From Litorimonas sp947503715 (lineage in GTDB: Bacteria; Pseudomonadota; Alphaproteobacteria; Caulobacterales; Maricaulaceae): DNA of 64,000 bases. The stretch spans positions 1,736,001-1,800,000 of the forward strand of contig NZ_CP189850.1 of NCBI RefSeq assembly GCF_050271975.1, written 5' to 3'. Under the pieces are notes generated by a model. It saw only the letters and a program-made list of their open reading frames with translations. It did not search any database and was not told the origin of the DNA. Shown here in pieces: positions 1 to 8,819 of this stretch (the stretch's first letter is position 1; each line of letters opens with the position of its first letter). The position numbers and the translations under genes are program-made.

Positions 1-83
1 AGACCCACCTTTTGGACTGTAATAGAGCCTATCACATGAACGCCCGTGCAACAGGGTGCGGGGAGATTACAAAGCTGTAGGCT

Positions 84-116
84 AAACAAAGAAACGCGAA
101 GCGCCGTGTTTTGTTT
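84..116 (-). terminator. Possible weak hairpin terminator after pth
   Basis: An inverted repeat with a 7-bp outer arm (AAACAAA / TTTGTTT) and an imperfect GC inner stem lies about 13 bases downstream of the pth stop codon on the minus strand. There is no clear T-run beyond the T-rich 3' arm, so it is only a weak candidate for the end of the prs-rplY-pth cluster. Confidence 0.3.
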
Positions 117-128
117 CATATCGCTGAA

Positions 129-701
129 TTAGCGGGCAATATATTCTGAAACGCGGGTTTGGAAGAGGTCACGTTCGCCTTTGGCCAATAGGTCGGCATA
201 GCGGCTCATACCGTTCAGCATGTCGTCGCGCGTATCAATTTCGGACTTTGCGAAATCGGAGAGGACATAACTCGCCACGCGGTCTTTATGTCCGGGGTGA
301 TCTATACCAAGACGGAGGCGGTGAAAATCCGGACCGCCGCAGAGTTTATTAATGCTGCGCAACCCGTTATGGCCGGCCAGACCGCCGCCGAATTTATTGC
401 GGATCTTGCCCAGCGCCAAATCCAGCTCGTCGTGAAAGACTGTCAGATCCGTCAGGCCGAGTTTGTAGAAAGACAGGGCCGCTTGCACGGCTTGGCCACT
501 CTCATTCATAAATGTTGAGGGTTTTAGGAGGAGGACTTTGCGCCCGTTGAACACGCCTGTACTGACGAGACCTTTGAACTGGCTCTTCCAGGGGGAGAAG
601 CCATGATCGTCGGCTATGGCGTCGAGCGCCATAAAACCGATATTATGTCGATTTCCAAGATATTTGGTCCCGGGGTTGCCGAGACCGCACCAGATTTCCA
701 T
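129..701 (-). CDS. pth: Peptidyl-tRNA hydrolase
   Basis: Cytoplasmic enzyme that cleaves the ester bond of peptidyl-tRNAs dropped by stalled ribosomes, recycling the tRNA. The 190-residue length is normal for the family. Visible motifs are GLGNPG at 6-11, RHNIGF at 18-23 with the catalytic His19, KPSTFMNESG at 60-69 with Asn66, HDELDL at 90-95 with Asp91, and GGGLAGHNG with Asn112. It is the last gene of a same-strand group prs-rplY-pth, 44 bases after rplY; the rplY-pth pair is a common bacterial arrangement. The assignment is secure. Confidence 0.97.
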   Translation of the reverse strand: MEIWCGLGNPGTKYLGNRHNIGFMALDAIADDHGFSPWKSQFKGLVSTGVFNGRKVLLLKPSTFMNESGQAVQAALSFYKLGLTDLTVFHDELDLALGKIRNKFGGGLAGHNGLRSINKLCGGPDFHRLRLGIDHPGHKDRVASYVLSDFAKSEIDTRDDMLNGMSRYADLLAKGERDLFQTRVSEYIAR

Positions 702-745
702 AACGGGCTCTCTATCTTTGCGAGAAAAGAGCCAATCGAACAGGA

Positions 746-1390
746 CTAACCTTCTTCGGTTTGTGCCGTCGCAGGAACGTCACCCGCTTCAACTTCGCCG
801 TCTTCGCCCTCTTCATCCTCAGTTTTGGATGTGCGGGACGCAACGACAGTTGCGATCGTCACGTCACGGTCTGTGATGCCTGGCTTAACATTGGCCGGCA
901 GTTTGACGTCAGAAAGATGGATTGCATCACCAATGTCGAGACCGGAGACATCGATTTCGATGCTGTCCGGGATTTGACCCGCAGGACATTTGACTTCGAT
1001 ATTGTAGCGCACAACGTTCAAGGCACCGCCGCGCTTCATGCCCGGTGAGTCTTCTTCGCCGACGAAAACAGCCGTGACGTCAACGTCGATGATTGTTTTT
1101 TCCGTCACGCGGTAAAAGTCGAGATGCATCGGCGCGTCTGTGACAGGGTGGAACTGAACGTCTTTTGTCAGAACTTTCTGGGGTTTGCCGTCATGTGTCA
1201 GCTCAATCATGTTGGCGAGGAACTGGCCGGAATTGATGGCTTTCAGAACTTCGTTATATTTCACACCAACAGCGACAGGGGCTTTGTCGCCGCCATAAAT
1301 CACGCCTGGGACCATACCATTACGGCGGGCTTCACGGGCATTTCCGGTTCCGGTTTCATCACGGACAACAACGTCGAGAACAACACTCAT
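746..1390 (-). CDS. rplY: 50S ribosomal protein L25/Ctc
   Basis: Ribosomal protein L25 of the long Ctc type, which binds 5S rRNA in the large subunit. The 214-residue protein has the N-terminal L25 domain (roughly 1-95, with RRNGMVPGVIYGG near 22-34 and PMHLDFYRV near 87-95), then the TL5/Ctc C-terminal beta domain (about 100-185) and a very acidic Glu/Asp tail. An AGGA ribosome-binding site lies 9 bases before the ATG. A terminator hairpin stands between it and prs, so it probably has its own promoter or is fed by read-through. Confidence 0.95.
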   Translation of the reverse strand: MSVVLDVVVRDETGTGNAREARRNGMVPGVIYGGDKAPVAVGVKYNEVLKAINSGQFLANMIELTHDGKPQKVLTKDVQFHPVTDAPMHLDFYRVTEKTIIDVDVTAVFVGEEDSPGMKRGGALNVVRYNIEVKCPAGQIPDSIEIDVSGLDIGDAIHLSDVKLPANVKPGITDRDVTIATVVASRTSKTEDEEGEDGEVEAGDVPATAQTEEG

Positions 1391-1419
1391 TTGACTAATC
1401 CTGCGGTTTGCCCTGACCC

Positions 1420-1453
1420 CAAAAAATGAACCGCTTCAAATATTTTGAAGCGG
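1420..1453 (-). terminator. Intrinsic terminator of prs
   Basis: On the minus strand a perfect 10-bp stem (CCGCTTCAAA paired with TTTGAAGCGG, bases 1431-1453, 3-base loop) is followed by TTCATTTTTT. It lies 74 bases past the prs stop and 30 bases before the rplY start, so it either ends prs transcription or acts as a partial terminator/attenuator before rplY. Confidence 0.85.
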
Positions 1454-1526
1454 CCTTGGACGGGCTGAATCTATAGTTGCTGCGCCCTATAAGGAAAAGG
1501 CGCGGTAGGTGCAAGGGTATTTGCAG

Positions 1527-2468
1527 CTAACCAAACAGTTTGGAGACGCTTTCATCATTCGCAATACGGCGGATGGCTTCGCCCAGGAGGCGCGCGGTCG
1601 AACATTCACGGATCTTATCGCAATCCTTGACCGCTTTAGGCTGGGAAATCGTGTCTGTGATGACGACTTCACGGAGTTCTGACTTCGTAATGCGCTCAAC
1701 GGCCGGGTCTGACAGCACGCCATGGGTGATATAGGCAGAGACAGAGTTCGCGCCGTGATCTTTCAGGGCTTTCGCCGCGTTACACAGTGTCCCACCCGAA
1801 TCGATAATGTCATCATAGAGAATGCAGGTCCGGCCCGCGACATCACCGATAATATTCATGACCTCGCTCTCGCCCGCTTTTGGACGTCGCTTATCGACAA
1901 TGGCGATATCGGCATTGAACATTTTCGCGATAGACCGCGTCCGTACGACACCGCCCGTATCGGGGGAGACGAAGAGCAGTTCATCGCGTTCCTTGCGGGT
2001 GAAGCGGTCCTTAATATCATCAACAAAAACAGGCTGACCGAAGAGATTGTCTGTCGGAATGTCAAAGAAGCCCTGAATCTGTCCGGCATGAAGGTCAACG
2101 GTCAGAACGCGGTCTGCGCCCGCCTTGGCGATTAGGTTCGCCACGAGTTTCGCAGAAATCGGCGTCCGTCCGCCCGTCTTCCGGTCCTGACGGGCATAGC
2201 CGAAATAGGGGACAACCGCCGTAATCCGCTGCGCCGACGCCCGCATCAGCGCGTCGATGAGAATGAGTAATTCCATCAAATGGTCATTGGCGGGGGCCGA
2301 GGTGGGCTGCACGAGGAAGATATCTTCGCCGCGAACATTTTCATTGATACGCGCGAAGATTTCCTGATCGCGGAACCGTTCAATGTCGACACTGGTCAGG
2401 GGGATGTCGAGGACATCGGCAATGCCTTTCGCCAAAGGGTTATTGGCGGTGCCGCTGATGAGTTTCAT
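1527..2468 (-). CDS. prs: Ribose-phosphate pyrophosphokinase (PRPP synthetase)
   Basis: Makes phosphoribosyl pyrophosphate from ribose 5-phosphate and ATP, the precursor of purines, pyrimidines, histidine, tryptophan and NAD. The 313-residue length fits class I bacterial enzymes. Visible motifs are the FRDQE ATP loop at 32-36, PYFGYARQDRK at 87-97, the DLHAGQIQGFF region at 125-135, KRRP at 193-196 in the flexible loop, and the PRPP-binding DDIIDSGGT at 219-227. It lies 67 bases downstream of pgeF on the same strand and is followed by a strong terminator. Confidence 0.98.
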   Translation of the reverse strand: MKLISGTANNPLAKGIADVLDIPLTSVDIERFRDQEIFARINENVRGEDIFLVQPTSAPANDHLMELLILIDALMRASAQRITAVVPYFGYARQDRKTGGRTPISAKLVANLIAKAGADRVLTVDLHAGQIQGFFDIPTDNLFGQPVFVDDIKDRFTRKERDELLFVSPDTGGVVRTRSIAKMFNADIAIVDKRRPKAGESEVMNIIGDVAGRTCILYDDIIDSGGTLCNAAKALKDHGANSVSAYITHGVLSDPAVERITKSELREVVITDTISQPKAVKDCDKIRECSTARLLGEAIRRIANDESVSKLFG

Positions 2469-2535
2469 GACGCTGTTCCCGAATTTCGCGCTGTGTTGAG
2501 GTTCGTTACAGAGCGGACAGGTCAGAGTCCATGCA

Positions 2536-3282
2536 CTAGGCCAGCATTATAGCGGATAAGTTCCGGCCATAGCCCTCAATTCCTTGATGTGTGTTGCGGC
2601 GGTAAGAGAAATAGGTCTCAGGCTGTGCATAAGTACAGCCGCCAATCCAATTTCCGCGCACGCCCATGACGTTCAATCGTGACAGGATGAACGCCGGGAG
2701 GTCGAAATGGGGCTTGGCGTCTGTCGGCGTGTGGAAGAAACGCGCGTATTCTTCGTCCATTGCTAAAAACTCAGACCGAAACTCTTCACCGACCTCGTAT
2801 TTTTCCGGTCCGATACAGGGACCGAGCGTCGCGGATATGTCCGCAGGGGATGCGCCGAGTTCGCACATCGTGGCGACAGTTGCTTCCACAATCCCGCCCA
2901 AGGCTCCGCGCCAGCCCGCATGACACGCACCGACAACGCCTGCTTTTGGATCAGACAGCAGGACCATCCCGCAATCAGCCCCCATCGCGGTGATGGCAAG
3001 GCGCGGAACAGTGGTCACTAGACCGTCGGCTTCCATGTCTCCGACCGGCTCATCCGTCGCGATGACGACACGGTCAGAATGCACCTGATGGAGGCTAACC
3101 ATATAATCGGCGTTCAGGGCCTCGCGGATACGTTTGCGGTTTTCCTCCACATTTTCGCGTTCATCGTCAGAGCGGAGTCCAGCATTCAGGCTCTCATATG
3201 TGCCTGTCGACACGCCGCCTTTACGACCGAAAAATCCGTGCGGAACGGTTAGCGCATCTGATGTCAGAAAAGGAGGAGTCAC
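2536..3282 (-). CDS. pgeF: Peptidoglycan editing factor PgeF / multicopper-oxidase-like (YfiH family)
   Basis: Member of the YfiH/LACC1 family (DUF152). The family has been linked to peptidoglycan-precursor editing and to purine nucleoside chemistry; which applies here cannot be read from sequence. The zinc site is intact: His68 in HQVHS (65-69), Cys104 in GADC and His121 in HAGWRG. GPCIG follows further on. The start is a GTG whose first base is the last base of the upstream midA stop (TAGTG), so translation is probably coupled. It is the third gene of lgt-midA-pgeF. Confidence 0.92.
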   Translation of the reverse strand: MTPPFLTSDALTVPHGFFGRKGGVSTGTYESLNAGLRSDDERENVEENRKRIREALNADYMVSLHQVHSDRVVIATDEPVGDMEADGLVTTVPRLAITAMGADCGMVLLSDPKAGVVGACHAGWRGALGGIVEATVATMCELGASPADISATLGPCIGPEKYEVGEEFRSEFLAMDEEYARFFHTPTDAKPHFDLPAFILSRLNVMGVRGNWIGGCTYAQPETYFSYRRNTHQGIEGYGRNLSAIMLA

Positions 3283-4388
3283 TAGCGTAGTCCCAAAGGT
3301 GTCGGCAGGTCGGGAGAGGAGAGGCAGATGGCCTTGAACAACTCGCCCATTTCATCATCCGCCATCAGGCGGTGGAGTTGTCGAACGATCACGGCTTTCG
3401 CGTCGGGCTTTGATTTCGTCAGGGAGACGGCGCGCATTTCAATGCCGAGTTTCGAAAGGAATTCGCGTTGCGGAATGGCTTCTGTCGTTTCTAATCCGGC
3501 GGCTTTAGCGGCTTCACCCAGCGCCGCGAAATCAACGCGTGCGGTCAGGTCCGTATTGCCCGGGTCAGAGAACACGCCGACTTTCTCATGCCGTTTCAGG
3601 GCTTGCAGCGTGTCGCCAAATTCCGTTTCGTCCGGTCCGTAATCAATGAACAGCGCACGTCCGGGGTGGTCTTTGAATCTTTGAGTTAGCGTGTCGACAA
3701 TTTGCGCGACGGCGGGGCAGGTCTCCAAGAGATCGTCTTTGCGGGCGTCAGCCGCGCCTTCCGGCAGGCGGTCCGTCAGGATTGTCGGCGCAGGAACATC
3801 TATTCGGATGAAGCAGAGGCGGTCTTCGTCGTCTAATCCTACACGTCGCTCGACCCAGCCATCCTTGCCGGCGAATGGATCGCTGCAGATCAGTTGCTGG
3901 ATAGGGAGGCAGTCGAGAAACTCATTCCCAATGATGAGCGCGGGTCCCGCTGGCACATCCTCTAACCGTGCGGCCCAATTCACAGGCACATTTGTATTGG
4001 CCAGACTTCGACCTTGCACGGCTTCCAAGGCGGCAGACGCCTCTATCAGCCAGACTTGTACGGCAGATTTAAACGCGGGGTCCAAGGCGGCGGCACGAAG
4101 CATATCGCTCATCATGATCCCACGCCCGGGGCCAAGTTCGACCAAATGCAATGTGTCGGGGCGGCCTAAATCGATCCAGCTCTGAACGCACCAGAGGCCA
4201 AGGACCTCACCGAACATCTGTGAAATTTCCGGCGCTGTGATAAAATCGCCATCCGCGCCCAGCGGGTCACGCGTGGGATAGTACCCGTAAACAGGATCCA
4301 GAAGACAAACGGACATATATTCCGCCACGCTCATCGGACCGGCTTCGCGAATGCGGTTTTTCAGCTTTTCCTCAAGCGGGTTCGGCAT
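3282..4388 (-). CDS. SAM-dependent methyltransferase, MidA/NDUFAF7 family (DUF185)
   Basis: Class I methyltransferase of the MidA family; the mitochondrial member methylates an arginine of a complex I subunit, and bacterial members are presumed to act on protein arginine. The 368 residues include the N-terminal YMSVCLLDPVYGYY segment, the ITAPEISQMFGE motif, and the SAM-binding LVELGPGRGIMMSD about one third in. The start overlaps the end of lgt by 17 bases and the stop touches pgeF, so the three genes are read as one operon. Orthologues often sit next to lgt and pgeF in alphaproteobacteria. Confidence 0.93.
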   Translation of the reverse strand: MPNPLEEKLKNRIREAGPMSVAEYMSVCLLDPVYGYYPTRDPLGADGDFITAPEISQMFGEVLGLWCVQSWIDLGRPDTLHLVELGPGRGIMMSDMLRAAALDPAFKSAVQVWLIEASAALEAVQGRSLANTNVPVNWAARLEDVPAGPALIIGNEFLDCLPIQQLICSDPFAGKDGWVERRVGLDDEDRLCFIRIDVPAPTILTDRLPEGAADARKDDLLETCPAVAQIVDTLTQRFKDHPGRALFIDYGPDETEFGDTLQALKRHEKVGVFSDPGNTDLTARVDFAALGEAAKAAGLETTEAIPQREFLSKLGIEMRAVSLTKSKPDAKAVIVRQLHRLMADDEMGELFKAICLSSPDLPTPLGLR

Positions 4389-5259
4389 CGGATTTTTCAG
4401 GGAGTCTTTTCGGTGAAACAGCTGCGCGGCGGTTCGCCCAGAGCATGAGCACTGCGCCCGCGAGGACCATGGGCAGGCTATAGGCCATGCCGCGCGTTAG
4501 AAGGCCAAATTGTGGAATGGCGTCGGGTTCGCGCACGAATTCGACGGAGAAGCGGAATAGGCCGTAAAAGAACATTAAAGCTCCAAAAATCAGGCCCGGT
4601 TTTGTCAGGGCCTTGTAGCGCGTCATCATGAACCGAAGGATGAGAAACAGCACGAGACCCTCCAGAAAGGCTTCATATAACTGGCTGGGATGGCGGGGCA
4701 GCATATCGGGGTCTTTCGGGAACCGCATCGCCCAAGGCAGGTCCGTCGGGCGGCCCCAAAGCTCTTGATTGACAAAATTGGCAAGGCGCACGAGGCCCAA
4801 TCCGATGGGCGCACCGATAGAGGCCATGTCGCCAATGCGGAACTTGTCGATCTTGAATTTCCAACTCGCAAAAGCGCAGGCCGCAACAACGCCCAAGAAG
4901 CCGCCGTGAAAACTCATGCCACCTTCCCAGACTTTGAGCACGTCGAGCGGGGTTAGAAATGTTTCGGGCGAATAGAGAGCGACATATCCTAGCCGTCCGC
5001 CGAGAATAATCCCGATCAGGCAGTAAAACATGAGATCGGACAGCATGTTTTCCGTCGGGACGATTTCGGGTTTGCGAGTCGCGCCGCCCGCGATCCAGAT
5101 ATCGCGACGCTTCGTCATGCGAACGGCGTAAAGGTAAGCGCCAAACAGGCCGACCACATAACCGAGCCCGTACCATTTCAGCGAAAAACCGCCAATCGTG
5201 AACACATTTTCGGACAACCAGCCCGGAAAATCGATAGCCGTGATAAGAGAGATGAGCAT
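4372..5259 (-). CDS. lgt: Prolipoprotein diacylglyceryl transferase
   Basis: Inner-membrane enzyme that transfers diacylglycerol from phosphatidylglycerol to the lipobox cysteine of prolipoproteins; many lipoproteins are encoded in this window. I chose the ATG at 5259 (295 residues, beginning MLISLITAIDFPG), with AGGG 9 bases upstream, because an in-frame start at 5331 would add 24 residues absent from the family and run into the divergent promoter. Visible: MSFHGGFLG with essential His118, RLANFVNQELWGRPT with Arg158 and Asn161, and about seven membrane segments. First gene of lgt-midA-pgeF. Confidence 0.96.
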   Translation of the reverse strand: MLISLITAIDFPGWLSENVFTIGGFSLKWYGLGYVVGLFGAYLYAVRMTKRRDIWIAGGATRKPEIVPTENMLSDLMFYCLIGIILGGRLGYVALYSPETFLTPLDVLKVWEGGMSFHGGFLGVVAACAFASWKFKIDKFRIGDMASIGAPIGLGLVRLANFVNQELWGRPTDLPWAMRFPKDPDMLPRHPSQLYEAFLEGLVLFLILRFMMTRYKALTKPGLIFGALMFFYGLFRFSVEFVREPDAIPQFGLLTRGMAYSLPMVLAGAVLMLWANRRAAVSPKRLPEKSDAEPA

Positions 5260-5355
5260 TGAGAACCCTAAATGTTCTTTTGGCAACTGGAATTGAAGTC
5301 TCCGCGTCCCTACATCGAAAGGGAACGACATTCAAAGCGAAAGACGACAGACATC

Positions 5356-5610
5356 ATGCAAGGCAAAAACAAACCCCTCGATGACCTCTCCAACCTGATG
5401 ACCAATGCTGTGGGTGCCATCAAAGGTGTCGGCGACGAAGTAAAGGCTATGGGCCGCTCTCAGGCCGAGAAATTCGTCCAAGATATGGACTTGGTCAGCC
5501 GTGAGGAATTCGACGTGCTGAAGGCGAGACTGGACGCGGCGCTGGCCGAAATTGAGGCTTTGAAGGCGGCGAAAAAGCCTGCGCGGAAGGCGGCGGCGAA
5601 GAAGAAGTAG
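5356..5610 (+). CDS. UbiK-like accessory factor (BMFP coiled-coil protein)
   Basis: Small 84-residue protein of the BMFP/UbiK family. UbiK helps aerobic ubiquinone biosynthesis by binding UbiJ and lipid; that role is by family only. The N-terminal amphipathic helix (PLDDLSNLMTNAVGAIKGV) is followed by SREEFDVLKARLDAALAEI, a trimerising coiled coil, and a Lys/Ala-rich tail ending AAAKKK. The start at 5356 (MQGKNKPLDD) is preferred over one 84 bases upstream, which would overlap the lgt promoter region. Divergent from lgt and convergent with dnaB, with 7 bases between the stop codons. Confidence 0.85.
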   Translation: MQGKNKPLDDLSNLMTNAVGAIKGVGDEVKAMGRSQAEKFVQDMDLVSREEFDVLKARLDAALAEIEALKAAKKPARKAAAKKK

Positions 5611-5617
5611 AGTTTAA

Positions 5618-7114
5618 CTAAAACGCGCCGCCACCGCCGCCTGTATAGTCTTCTTCGACCCAATTTCCGAATTTCGTCAGGCTCGGCTCAAACGATAGCG
5701 CGACTGTTCCAATCGGACCGTGACGTTGTTTGCCGATGATAACTTCCGCTTTACCGTGCAGTTTGCTCATCTTGGCCTGCCATTCTTCATGCGCGGCGAC
5801 GTCGTCCTCTGACGGTTCTGTGCGGGAGAGGTAATATTCTTCGCGGAAGACGAACATCACGACATCGGCGTCCTGCTCGATAGAGCCGGACTCGCGTAGG
5901 TCAGAGAGTTGTGGGCGCTTGTCGTCGCGCTGTTCGACCTGCCGCGAAAGCTGTGCGAGGGCGAGGACAGGGACATCGAGCTCCTTGGCGAGAGCTTTCA
6001 GACCCTGCGTAATCATCGAGACTTCCTGCACGCGGTTCGTGCTGGAACTCATGCCCGCGCCGCCTGTCAGAAGTTGAAGATAGTCAACCACAATACAATC
6101 GAGCCCGCGCTGGCGTTTCAATCGCCTTGCCCGTGCGGAGAGCGCCCCGATGGAGAGGCCGCCCGTATCGTCAATATGCAGCGGGATGCGGATGATCTCA
6201 TCCGCCGCGTCGCGAATATGTTCATATTGCGCCGCCGTGATGTCGCCCCGACGTATATGGTGAGAGGACACGCGAGATTGTTCGGCGAGCAGACGTGTGG
6301 CGAGCTGTTCCGAACTCATCTCCAGCGAGAAGAACCCGACAACACCGCCATCCACCGTTTTCTCAATGCCGTTCTCGTCTTTCTCTTTCTTGAAATGTTT
6401 CGCGACGTGAAAGGCGATATTGGTGGCGAGGGAGGTTTTCCCCATGGAGGGACGACCCGCGAGGATGATGAGGTCCGATTTATGCAACCCACCGAGCTGT
6501 CGGTCCAAATCGATTAGCCCCGTGGAAATGCCGGAGAGATTACCGTCCCGCGTAAAGGCTGCAGACATCATCTCTATCGAGGCGACGAGGGCGGTCTCGA
6601 AATCGACAAAACCCTGCTGCGTCCCGCCGAGTTCGGCGAGATTATAGAGTTGGCCTTCCGCCGTAATAATCTGGGCCTGCGCGTCCGTTTCACTATCCGG
6701 ATTGGTTGCGGTGGCTTTGATATCGTCGGCTAGGCGGATGAGTTCGCGGCGCATGGCAAGATCGAAAACGAGTTTTGCATATTCAGGAGCCGTGACGGAG
6801 GGCGGCGCATTATCGAGGAGTAACGCGAGATATTCGACACCGCCAATATCGACCAACGTCTCGTCCTGAGAGAAACGGTTCTTGAGAACGATCGCATCGG
6901 CAAGCTTGCCCGTCTCAATCAGGCGCGCGATCGAGTCGAAAATGCGGACATGGACGGGGTTATAGAAATGCTTGGCCTGCACGATCTGCGAAATCTTGTG
7001 ATAGGCTTCGTTATCGTAGAGCAGCACGCCTAGCAGGGCGGCCTCGGCCTCTTGGCTTTGTGGGGTGGAGTCGAGCGCTTCGGGCGCCGTGTCGTTATCT
7101 GCGATAAATACCAT
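5618..7114 (-). CDS. dnaB: Replicative DNA helicase
   Basis: Hexameric ring helicase that unwinds the chromosome ahead of the replisome and binds primase. The 498 residues comprise the N-terminal DnaB domain (about 20-125), a linker, and the RecA-like C-terminal domain with Walker A AGRPSMGKT at 219-227, the DCIVVDYLQLL Walker B region and QLSRQVEQRDDKRPQLSDLRESGSIEQDAD. No intein is present. Upstream, at 7164-7181, is a perfect 18-base palindrome that may be an operator. The gene is transcribed alone and is convergent with the ubiK-like gene. Confidence 0.98.
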   Translation of the reverse strand: MVFIADNDTAPEALDSTPQSQEAEAALLGVLLYDNEAYHKISQIVQAKHFYNPVHVRIFDSIARLIETGKLADAIVLKNRFSQDETLVDIGGVEYLALLLDNAPPSVTAPEYAKLVFDLAMRRELIRLADDIKATATNPDSETDAQAQIITAEGQLYNLAELGGTQQGFVDFETALVASIEMMSAAFTRDGNLSGISTGLIDLDRQLGGLHKSDLIILAGRPSMGKTSLATNIAFHVAKHFKKEKDENGIEKTVDGGVVGFFSLEMSSEQLATRLLAEQSRVSSHHIRRGDITAAQYEHIRDAADEIIRIPLHIDDTGGLSIGALSARARRLKRQRGLDCIVVDYLQLLTGGAGMSSSTNRVQEVSMITQGLKALAKELDVPVLALAQLSRQVEQRDDKRPQLSDLRESGSIEQDADVVMFVFREEYYLSRTEPSEDDVAAHEEWQAKMSKLHGKAEVIIGKQRHGPIGTVALSFEPSLTKFGNWVEEDYTGGGGGAF

Positions 7115-7163
7115 GACATGCTCTTAGTCTGAGTCTTTCGGGATTGTCATAGCATGTTGTGTG

Positions 7164-7181
7164 TTAGGACTATAGTCCTAA
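7164..7181. promoter_or_regulatory. Perfect 18-bp palindrome upstream of dnaB
   Basis: TTAGGACTATAGTCCTAA is self-complementary over its full length and lies 50 bases before the dnaB ATG. Its position and symmetry fit an operator for a dimeric repressor; the regulator is unknown. Confidence 0.55.
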
Positions 7182-7213
7182 TGTGAGTAAGTATAAGTCT
7201 GGGGATAAGTTAT

Positions 7214-7249
7214 GAAAACAGGCGCGGGTGGAGAGGGCCCCGCGCCTGT
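7214..7249 (-). terminator. Intrinsic terminator of the 7.3-8.0 kb secreted-protein gene
   Basis: A perfect 11-bp GC stem (ACAGGCGCGGG at 7218-7228 paired with CCCGCGCCTGT at 7239-7249, 10-base loop) is followed on the minus strand by a short T-run (TGTTTTCAT). It lies 60 bases past the stop of the minus-strand gene ending at 7309 and keeps that transcript out of dnaB. Confidence 0.7.
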
Positions 7250-7308
7250 CTTGCCCCCGCCACGCCGCGCCTCTTTTGGGGAGAGGCCGCAGCGCTAGCC
7301 CGGCGGAT

Positions 7309-7956
7309 CTATGTTAGGGTTGTGAGCACACGCTCCATATCGTCGGCGAGTTGACCGATATTGTAAGTCACATCATCGGCTTTTGCCGCGCCGAGGACTT
7401 CGCCCGTATGCGTGTTGACGAGGAGCGCTTTCGCGGCGGCGCTGTCCCAACTGCCACAATTCTCATGAAAGGTTAGACCTGTCTCAGATAGGGCTTTTCC
7501 GCCAAAGCTTGCCCAATATGCATCCGCATCGAGACCGTAGAGAATGACGTGGGAATAGCCTTCATTTGCGGCTGCGAGGCGGATTTCGTCAATCTTATTG
7601 TCCGTATCCCGCGCGCCCTGAAAGTCGATTTCGGGGAGATATTTAAAATGCGCCCCGGCGCTGAGGATTTCGATGTCGAGGTCGACCCGTTTGTTCAGAT
7701 AGGTCCAATCGACTTCCTCGTCATGTGGCGTCGCGATGAAGCGCCCACCGTCTAACCGTGCCACCGCAATGCGGTCATCGCGGGTCAGTTTGTCCTGACG
7801 AAGGGAGACCTCCTGACGCTCTTCCGCAGACCCAACATGCTGCATTTCCATCTGACGCGCCTCGGCCGACCCGTCATGCGGGGTGAGGGCGAAAGCCGTA
7901 TTGGCAAAGCCCGTGATAAGTGCGGCGATCGCGGCGGTTTTGAGAAGTTTCGTCAT
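7309..7956 (-). CDS. Secreted protein of unknown function, distant paralogue of the 8.8-9.6 kb lipoprotein
   Basis: I do not recognise a named family. The start at 7956 is chosen because GGAGGG lies 7 bases upstream; a start 15 bases earlier would consume that site. The 215-residue product has a Sec signal peptide ending near NTAFA (about residue 23). The mature part has a pattern (RIAVARLDGGRFI, then EVDWTYL, IDEIRLAAANEGYSHVILYGL, and AAKALLVNTHTGEVLGA) that lines up with the lipoprotein encoded at 8798-9580, suggesting a shared fold. It is probably periplasmic, and a terminator follows. Confidence 0.7.
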   Translation of the reverse strand: MTKLLKTAAIAALITGFANTAFALTPHDGSAEARQMEMQHVGSAEERQEVSLRQDKLTRDDRIAVARLDGGRFIATPHDEEVDWTYLNKRVDLDIEILSAGAHFKYLPEIDFQGARDTDNKIDEIRLAAANEGYSHVILYGLDADAYWASFGGKALSETGLTFHENCGSWDSAAAKALLVNTHTGEVLGAAKADDVTYNIGQLADDMERVLTTLT

Positions 7957-8135
7957 TGTGTAGCCCTCCAAGGTCTGTTGATGAAACCCTTTTGGCGGTC
8001 ACATAGGGCGAGGCTTTGCCTGAGATGTGATGATTTCGCGGCAATGTTTTCGTAATGTGCGCAGAATGCGGCGGGATGTGGTCGTTTAAGGCAAATTAAC
8101 GATTATTGTGGCGGAGCTTGTGATAATAAGGGGAT

Positions 8136-8819
8136 GTGAAACGCATTCTGTTATTAATCGTCGCCGTGATCTTATCTGCATGCGGGCAATCTGTGACGGC
8201 CTCAGAGACAGTAACCCATGCCTCTCCGAATAATCTGACCTCCGAACTCTTTCTACGCATCGTTAAAACGACGTCCGACCGCTCTAAAGGTTATCTCGAA
8301 GCTTGGCGGCGCGGGTCGGACGGCGTTTTCCAACTTGACCGGACTTTCGAAATTTGTACGTGGTCTGGCAACCTCGGCCCAAAATTAAAAGAAGGTGACG
8401 GGCAATCTCCTGAAGGGTTTTATTTCGTCAAACCCGGCGCGATGAACCCGAATTCCAGCTATCATCTCTCCTTCAATCTAGGCTTTCCCAATGCATATGA
8501 CCGCGCCCATAACCGCACGGGGAGTTTTCTGATGGTCCATGGCGATTGCGTGTCGATTGGCTGTTACGCCATGACGGTTGCGGGGATCGAGGAAATTTGG
8601 GCTTTGATGGAAAAGGCATATGATGGCGGCCAGCCCTTCGTCCGTGTCCACATATTTCCGTTTGAGATGACGGATGAAATTCTCGCGACGCAAACAGGAA
8701 ATCCCAACCACGCTTTCTGGATGAACTTGAAAACGGGCTGGGATTGGTTTGAGCGGGAACGTGTTCCGCCCAATGTTACGGTATCGAATAAGACTTATCA
8801 GTTTTCCGCCGGGGATTGA
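8136..8819 (+). CDS. L,D-transpeptidase (YafK/YkuD family) lipoprotein
   Basis: Predicted envelope lipoprotein of the YafK-type murein L,D-transpeptidase family, whose members make or cut L,D-links in peptidoglycan or release lipoproteins tethered to it. The start is GTG with AAGGGG just upstream. Lipobox LSAC places the lipidated Cys at residue 16. The catalytic signature is HGDCVSIGCYAMT with His135 and Cys143, preceded by the SPEGFYFVKPGAMNPNSSYHLSFNLGFPN segment typical of YafK. At 227 residues it is near family length. Its 3' end overlaps the convergent lipoprotein gene by 22 bases. Confidence 0.9.
   Translation: MKRILLLIVAVILSACGQSVTASETVTHASPNNLTSELFLRIVKTTSDRSKGYLEAWRRGSDGVFQLDRTFEICTWSGNLGPKLKEGDGQSPEGFYFVKPGAMNPNSSYHLSFNLGFPNAYDRAHNRTGSFLMVHGDCVSIGCYAMTVAGIEEIWALMEKAYDGGQPFVRVHIFPFEMTDEILATQTGNPNHAFWMNLKTGWDWFERERVPPNVTVSNKTYQFSAGD

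Noticed and set aside
5260..5331. Upstream start of lgt
   Set aside because: It would add 24 residues absent from Lgt and fill the divergent promoter region; AGGG precedes the shorter ATG.
8081..8115. CtrA-type TTAA-N7-TTAA site before the L,D-transpeptidase gene
   Set aside because: The spacing is 6 rather than 7, and such short AT motifs occur often by chance; similar near-misses stand before tolQ (N8) and the RDD gene.
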